From: Artemisia argyi
Lineage: Eukaryota > Streptophyta > Magnoliopsida > Asterales > Asteraceae
DNA: 64,000 nucleotides
Direction of reading: 5' to 3'
Assembly: GCA_030686995.1 (NCBI GenBank)
Contig: CM060692.1
Span: 125,689,796-125,753,795, forward strand
A program made the position numbers and the translations under genes. The notes under the pieces were generated by a model that was given only the letters and a program-made list of their open reading frames with translations, was not told the DNA's origin and did not search any database. Below, piece by piece: positions 58,431 through 64,000 of the stretch (its first letter is position 1; each line of letters starts with the position of its first letter).

Positions 58431-59850
58431 TGATACATAGGGATTGCACCAGGCTTTACCTCTCAAGAGATCTTGAGAAGCTTACAACCCCCACCAGGCA
58501 GTGTACCTGATCAATGTAGTATAGTATAATGACAAGTACCGGGGGATTGATCGTTCAGCTAGGAATAGTGTCGCTAGGATTAGAAAACCTAAAGACTAGG
58601 TCTAGAGATGAGGGATGATTCTTTTTGTATTTTTATATTTTTATGAAAGCAAGTAAAAATCTCGGGTTTGAAGGATTTGGGCGGAATTAGTTGCTAGTCA
58701 ACTAACCCAATACTAAAGATGCAATCAAAATAAAATACTAGAAATGAAATTAAACTAAATTAAACTAAAGTTGTGAGCAATATGTGGGAGAAATGTGTTT
58801 ACTTAGATTTCACTACTCCCTAGATATCTTTCACACGTTAATTACTTGTTATAGTTGTGTGGTTGACGGATTGTATTCATTAATACCATTCATGGGGTGG
58901 CGTAATTACTTCCCCAATCCTATGAGTGCCTACTTCACTCCTATGTCGAGCCGGCTAAGAAGCTCCTAACGTGGGATCATTAGAATTTACTCATGCATTA
59001 AATACAACCAATAAAACCTAGTACACATCGGTTCATGTTTCCTAAGACGTTCAAGCATGTTACACAATGGAGATCTGCCAGTTTTCTTAAGCCTAACATT
59101 GAAATCATTCATCTAATACAACCATAAACAAGTAATCAACACATAATTAACATCTAGGTTTCATTAGATCTAAGCAAACACAAGATAAATCTAGCCTAGC
59201 ATGTTCAAATCAAGACAAGCACAAGATATAGACAACCAACACATAGACATATTGATTGAATTAAGAGAAGACTTATCTCAATAGCACATGAAAGGATTCA
59301 AGGGGTGAAAACCCTTGAATATACTGTAAAATACGAGCTAGGGTTCACAAAGTTCGGCCCTAGGGTTTCTCCACACAAGTTCCTCCTTAATGAATGAAAA
59401 TTAGAAAACTATATATAGAGTTTAGGAGGTGATGACGTCAAGAACAAAGGGCTGACGCCGTCATCTCGGCGCCAAATAGTTCCTCGGACTGCCTAGATCT
59501 GGGTTTGACGCCGTCATGTGTACACCTTATGCAGGCCGTCATGATTTTAACTCTTGACGCCCTTATTGTGACGCCGTCAGGTTTGCACTGGGTCATCACC
59601 ACTTTTACTCCTGACGCCGTCAGGGTCTTCCTCTTGACGCCGTCAGGTACTGTTCTCAGCATGGAAAATTAAGTCTTTGGCGTTTTCTTCACTTTTATGC
59701 TCCAAAAACGTCCAAATTGCTTCCTTTTCCAGATTTCTCTCCCAAAGTACCTAAAATCCCAAAAGGAACGATTTAGGGTAATATTTGATCAAATCAATTC
59801 AATTCCGGGCTTAAATGACCCCCTAAAGTGGTTCATTTTTCGCCTCATGA
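58431..59850 (-). repeat. 3' LTR of element 2 (1420 bp)
   Basis: Starts TGATACATAGGG and ends CCTCATGA, one base off the element 1 terminus. TATA box (minus strand) at 59418-59409. Upstream palindromes include a perfect TGACGTCA (59433-59440) and exact TGACGCCGTCA at 59453, 59506, 59569, 59612 and 59635. Confidence 0.85.
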
Positions 59851-60421
59851 TATACCCTTACACTTGAGATTTGCTTGTCCTCAAGCAAATGCGCTTTTAT
59901 TCTAATCAAAATATAAGTTAGGGGTCATTTAACACTAATATAAAAGTAATTACAACAAATAATCGTTTCACTAAAGACCAAAGACAAGCACGGAGGTCAT
60001 ACACTAGCACCTCGCAAATATTGTTTAGATACTCACATCTCTCGGGTGTAATAAAGTAATATCACATTATGGAAATGGAAAACATCTCTCACTACCTGTC
60101 ATAGCAAAATAGATTACCATAGGCTTGGGAAAGGATCAAACCTCCACCACATGGCGTAAGCACCTAGGATAAACTATCAAAGAGGTCTTTGAAAAGGGTT
60201 GTAACGTTAGGTGTAGGGATATGAAATACACGGTTTGGTTGGATATAGGCAGTCTTTACTGGTGGCGAGTTAACAATCTTGGTTAATTACATGTACAATA
60301 TGGCGTTGCTAAGCCAAGACTAGACTCGACTTAAGCTAATAAATCAAAAATAACAAAAACATAAAATGAACATAGAATAAAAAGGGATGGTAGTCCGTAT
60401 GTTTTTTCTCTTTTCTTTTTC

Positions 60422-60472
<51 letters not shown>

Positions 60473-62311
60473 CATACACTCTTACCCTACCATCCAAAAT
60501 AATACATCATAGGGAATGAACATTCCCCTTACACTTGAATCTTTACATACTTTACAATAAACTAATCTAATGACTCGAATTAAGAAAATCAAAACAGTTA
60601 GAGTACATTTAAGATTAACGCACATATGGGGGTAATATATGATGTTCTTCCCATTACTCCATAAAATAAGTACTTTACCCATGAGTCTTAATCGTCCCAA
60701 AACAATATGTACAAGGATATGACTCGACTTAGAAACCATGTAATCAATTAGATAATTAACTAAGGGTTTAACAAATAACAATAATGCAATAAAGATGAGT
60801 GCAAACACGGAAGGCTAAGGCGATTTGGGTGTACATTTAAGTGGGGTGTAACAAATTCTTCCATTAAGTAAGATGCTTAAAGTTAGAAACGAAAAGATAT
60901 GCTCGGAGGGGTGTACTAGGGGTTTCGTGTACTAAAAATGAGTACAACGCTAAGGTGTGGGAAAAATTAATTGACTTAACTAGCCAAATAATATGACTTA
61001 AATGGTCAAGTAATTATGATACGGGTTTAACACAAGGGTGATCCTAATGCCTCTTATCATGTAGTAAATCCTACTACACGAATGTAGTCTCAATAGCGGT
61101 CTCGGGATGCATCACTAACGCAAGTTCTAGAATCTAAATGCTACCAATACACTCATAAGCACTAATAGTAAATGCTTTTCCTATCAAATCTAAAGGCGAA
61201 CCTCACATATTTGGGTGGAAAATTTTTCTGAATGTTACGGTTTTGTGCTAGTCATACAATCTCCTATCCATGAGACGCTTGCTATGGCTAAAGTTTCACT
61301 CCTAAATGTTGTAAAAAAATTTAAATTTGGCGCTAAAATTGCACTAACAAGTATTTCTCATAGTTTTATTACACATCTACTATTAAACAAACAAATTCAA
61401 GCGAAAGTGTATCTGTAAGGTATCATCATTTTACCCTCCCCTTACACTTAGGATGCACATTGTCCCCAATGTTCAAGTAAAGAATATAAAAGTTAAATAA
61501 GTAAAAAGAATGAAATCAAATACACCCCTGATTAGCTCGGTATGGATAATAAGGTGGCTAGGTTAGATCTTCCTCCAAGAAAATGAACAATCAAAGCTTC
61601 CCTTCTAGAAAAATAAATCATCTTCTTGTCATACATAACCTGTAAATCCTGAGAAAACAGACAAGGCAACCTCGCATAAAATCGGCGGAAATCTACATAT
61701 GTTAATAAATCCTAAAAAACAAAGTAAGATAAAATGCTTGTGGAATGATGTTTGCAGATTCCTGGAGATTATAAAATTAATAATTCAACAAAAACTTTAA
61801 GACTCCGTTAGAAAAACAAAACTGGTAAAATTTCCAGATTTTTACACGTGACGCCGTCAAGGGTAAACTCGTGACGCCGTCAGAAGTGACCTGCAGAAAT
61901 TCTTATGTTAAGTTTCCGGAAAATTTCTGGAAAAACTTGGTCCTACTTCCTGGAAAATCCTGTAAAACATCATTATGACTCGATACGAGCATTTGACTCC
62001 AACAAATACGAATATACATGTTCAATTAATATTGTGGAGAATCATGATCGATTTTGTTTCTTAAAAACATATTTGGGGTTTCCCCTTACACTTATCTTTT
62101 GTAAAAATACCTTTGGATGAAGTTAAGACTAAGCCAAACAACAAAATAAAGTATTTTCACTATTTTAGTTTTGAAACATGATCTACCAACAATAAAAATA
62201 AAGCATGCATACGGAAACAAATAACAATCAAACAAATAAAAATCACACAAAACATGGGTTGCCTCCCAATAAGCGCTTGTTTTTGTTCGAGTCACGAGCC
62301 TGACTCTACCC
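59851..62311 (-). other. Element 2 3' noncoding region
   Basis: Homologue of 10172-12609: AAGTGTAAGGGG-type tracts (minus strand) at about 59853, 60521, 61436, 62085 and a variant at 62338. A T-run of roughly 45 bp lies at about 60423-60469. A TGACGCCGTCA pair is at 61849-61859 and 61872-61882. After 62252 it diverges from element 1 into CATGGGTTGCCTCCCAATAA, a motif that is frequent in Athila/Tat 3' regions as I recall. No credible ORF. Confidence 0.7.
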
Positions 62312-63541
62312 TTATTTAACGGATAAAAGGGAAGTTTTCCCTACACTTAGGATTAAGTGCGGGTGAAAGTAGCGATACACACCACCTCGGTGGAAGTATG
62401 CCTCGTGAGGAAAGAGTGGTGGATGAATTATATGCTCAAAGGGGTGTCCTCCTATCATAATAACCTTACCTAATTCAATCGGGTTAGTGGGTGGATTAAG
62501 ATTTTCTCCTAGAAAGGGATCATTTTCTATCAACTTCAAGAGACTACTAGTTGGGGATCCATCTTGACCTAATAAACCCGGTTTAAACCCATAATGTTTC
62601 TTGTGATCAATCATAAATGGGTGATGTAAGCATGTAAGGTCATTTTCCACTCCTATATTGGCTTCCTCTCTACAAGGCTTAGAGTCCACTACCTTTATCC
62701 TAAGACTACCCGGACTACATGGGTTGATGGGTGGGTCGGCTCCTCTTTTGTCTCCTAGATGTATATCTAAGGATGGAAAGTTGTGTGAAGATTGAGGTTC
62801 CGGTTCATCAACACTAGGAAATTCCCTAAAACTAAGAATAAGGTTATCACTACAAGTATTCAAACCTATATCCTCTAGTGGTCTTTGGTACAAGGGTTCT
62901 ACCTCTATTGGGGCTCCTATAGTCTCTTCTACTTCTTCCAGGTAAGTCACGGGTGGTGTGTATTCCTCAAGTGATGGTGGGAGTTGTGGGGTACTTTGTA
63001 GGTTTGTGTTATTTACCTCATCCTTCCTTTTCTCAACATCACCTATATCCTCATCACGTGTTCTAGTAGAATCTAACCTAAACATGTTCCTAAGTATCTC
63101 AAATCCTTCTCTAGCCATTTCAAGTTCTAAGTCTGATTCATAAGAACCTTCCTCAATAACTTGATTATAATGTTCAATTTGCCTGAAGGATTCACCTTTT
63201 TGCTTAATATGATCAAGCTCGGCTAAATCATCCTTAATTGTTTCCTCAAGTTGTGATGTATACAAACCCATCAATTCATTGAACTCATGGTTCACGGTTA
63301 GGAGGCTTTCCTCAAAAAATTTCCAAAGGGTCTTACTAAAAGGAATTGATCCTAACAATGATTGTTTAATATAGGCCACACATGCGCATAACTCATCAAA
63401 CCTATCAAACTTTACACCCATCTCCTCTTGTATATAGCTAAGATCACTTAAAAATTCATTGGAACAACAGGAAGCAAATCTATCCAAGTAAACTAATTGT
63501 TCCTCTATTGTTAATGATCTAAATGGAATCTCATCCGCCAT
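62312..63541 (-). CDS. Element 2 single ORF, 409-aa protein of unknown function
   Basis: Intact frame from ATG 63541 (MADEIPFRSLTIEEQ) to a stop at 62312; the frame is open further upstream only through non-ATG codons. Residues 1-150 are mainly helical and acidic with several Cys (ASCCSNEF, ELCACVAY). Residues 150-230 are Glu/Asp-rich and probably coiled or disordered, followed by a Pro/Glu-rich linker. The last 150 residues hold NDLTCLHHPF, KKHYGFKPGLLG and His/Pro/Tyr-rich segments. The GFKPG stretch resembles RRSFGFKPG near the end of the element 1 gag product, the only link I see between the cargos. I see no capsid major-homology, zinc-knuckle, protease, RT or integrase motif. It sits in the gag position just after the leader. 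Confidence 0.65.
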   Translation of the reverse strand: MADEIPFRSLTIEEQLVYLDRFASCCSNEFLSDLSYIQEEMGVKFDRFDELCACVAYIKQSLLGSIPFSKTLWKFFEESLLTVNHEFNELMGLYTSQLEETIKDDLAELDHIKQKGESFRQIEHYNQVIEEGSYESDLELEMAREGFEILRNMFRLDSTRTRDEDIGDVEKRKDEVNNTNLQSTPQLPPSLEEYTPPVTYLEEVEETIGAPIEVEPLYQRPLEDIGLNTCSDNLILSFREFPSVDEPEPQSSHNFPSLDIHLGDKRGADPPINPCSPGSLRIKVVDSKPCREEANIGVENDLTCLHHPFMIDHKKHYGFKPGLLGQDGSPTSSLLKLIENDPFLGENLNPPTNPIELGKVIMIGGHPFEHIIHPPLFPHEAYFHRGGVYRYFHPHLILSVGKTSLLSVK

Positions 63542-64000
63542 GAAGACAAATGAAAATGGTTTTGCAAACAAAGGGCACAAAGAAAAAGATAGACTAAAGG
63601 AATCCTATAAAAATAAAAATAAAAATCTCACTAGAAAGGATTCTAGTAAGTAGACCTAATAAAAAGAAATCCTAACCTAGACAATAACTATTCCCCGGGC
63701 TGCGGCGCCAAAAACTTGATGCGTAGGGATTGCACCAGGCTTTACCTCTCAAGGGATCTTGAGAAGCTTACAACCCCCACCAGGCAGTGTACCTGATCGA
63801 TGTAGTATAGTATAATGACAAGTACCGGGGGATTGATCGTTCAGCTAGGAATAGTGTCGCTAGGATTAGAAATCCTAAAGACTAGGTTTAGAGATGATGG
63901 ATGATTCTTTTTGTATTTTTATATTTTTATGAAAGCAAGTAAAAATCTCGGGTTTGAAGGATTTGGGCGAAATTAGTTGCTAGTCAACTAACCGAATACT
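63542..64000 (-). repeat. Element 2 leader, primer site and start of right LTR
   Basis: Leader 63542-63691. tRNA-Asp-type primer site, minus strand TGGCGCCGCAGCCCGGGG, at 63710-63693. The LTR starts at 63717 with TGATGCGTAGGG and continues beyond the window end. The leader (ACTAGAAAGGA...GTAGACCTAATAAAAAG) matches 25655-25730 of element 1. Confidence 0.85.

Larger units (their letters stand above)
58431..64000 (-). mobile_element. Element 2: compact pol-less LTR element with a single ORF (right LTR runs off the window)
   Basis: Left LTR 58431-59850, internal 59851-63716, right LTR from 63717. LTR, leader (about 63585-63716), primer site and 3' noncoding half (59851-62252) are homologous to element 1, but the coding part is one 409-aa ORF with no Gag, protease, RT or integrase motif that I can see. 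It interrupts the copia RT at 58430; the predicted TSD is GATGT (58426-58430), with the partner outside the window. Confidence 0.85.

Noticed and set aside
60409..60469. T-run considered as a poly-A tail of a minus-strand LINE or SINE
   Set aside because: It lies in the interior of element 2 at the same place as the pyrimidine tract of element 1, so it is part of the element.

Overview
This window is plant nuclear DNA made almost entirely of nested LTR retrotransposons; I found no host gene, rRNA, tRNA or CRISPR array. Gag/Pol motifs of Ty1/copia and Ty3/gypsy (Athila/Tat-like) elements, tRNA-iMet and tRNA-Asp-type primer sites, 5-bp target duplications and AT-rich spacers all point to a large, repeat-rich dicot genome. 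Several proteins resemble families I associate with Asteraceae, tribe Anthemideae (Tanacetum/Artemisia relatives); that is inference from memory, not a search.

Layout. 1-5282: 5' part of a minus-strand copia element (LTR, primer site, repeat-rich leader, broken Gag) inserted in a plus-strand Sirevirus-like copia gag-pol fragment (5283-6811). At 6812 that fragment is fused to the end of a gypsy integrase, followed by gypsy 3' noncoding sequence (to 8809) and what may be the start of its LTR. 8820-27168: a complete LTR element ('element 1', TSD TGTGC) carrying gag and an Athila ORF1-like gene but no pol. Inside it lies a complete Sirevirus-like element (13741-23146, TSD GCCTG) with gag and two extra ORFs, also without pol. 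27174-31154: long noncoding continuation of the interrupted sequence. 31155-35512: decayed minus-strand copia gag-pol. 35748-51701: minus-strand Athila-like 'family B' element with recognisable gag, protease, RT, RNase H and integrase. It has a recent ~2.84-kb tandem duplication, and its right LTR carries a ~3-kb insertion that itself contains a copia solo LTR (49500-50212, TSD CATGT). 51787-54377: noncoding, possibly a truncated LTR, with five degenerate palindromes. 54400-56994: minus-strand copia fragment with primer site and LTR. 56995-58430: plus-strand copia LTR fused to RT. 58431-64000: 'element 2', with the same LTR, leader and 3' half as element 1 but a different single intact ORF (409 codons).

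Main points. (i) Elements 1 and 2 share one noncoding chassis but carry different coding cargo, and neither has pol, so both would depend on enzymes supplied in trans (inference). (ii) Element 1/2 LTRs carry repeated TGACGCCGTCA palindromes just upstream of a TATA box, and the motif recurs in pairs near the internal ORFs. (iii) The unrelated Sirevirus-like element has an analogous arrangement with another GC-rich palindrome (GGCGGCCCCCTTAAT/ATTAAGGGGACCGGCC) upstream of the LTR TATA box and of both internal ORFs. Internal promoters derived from LTR-like modules are the most interesting hypothesis here.
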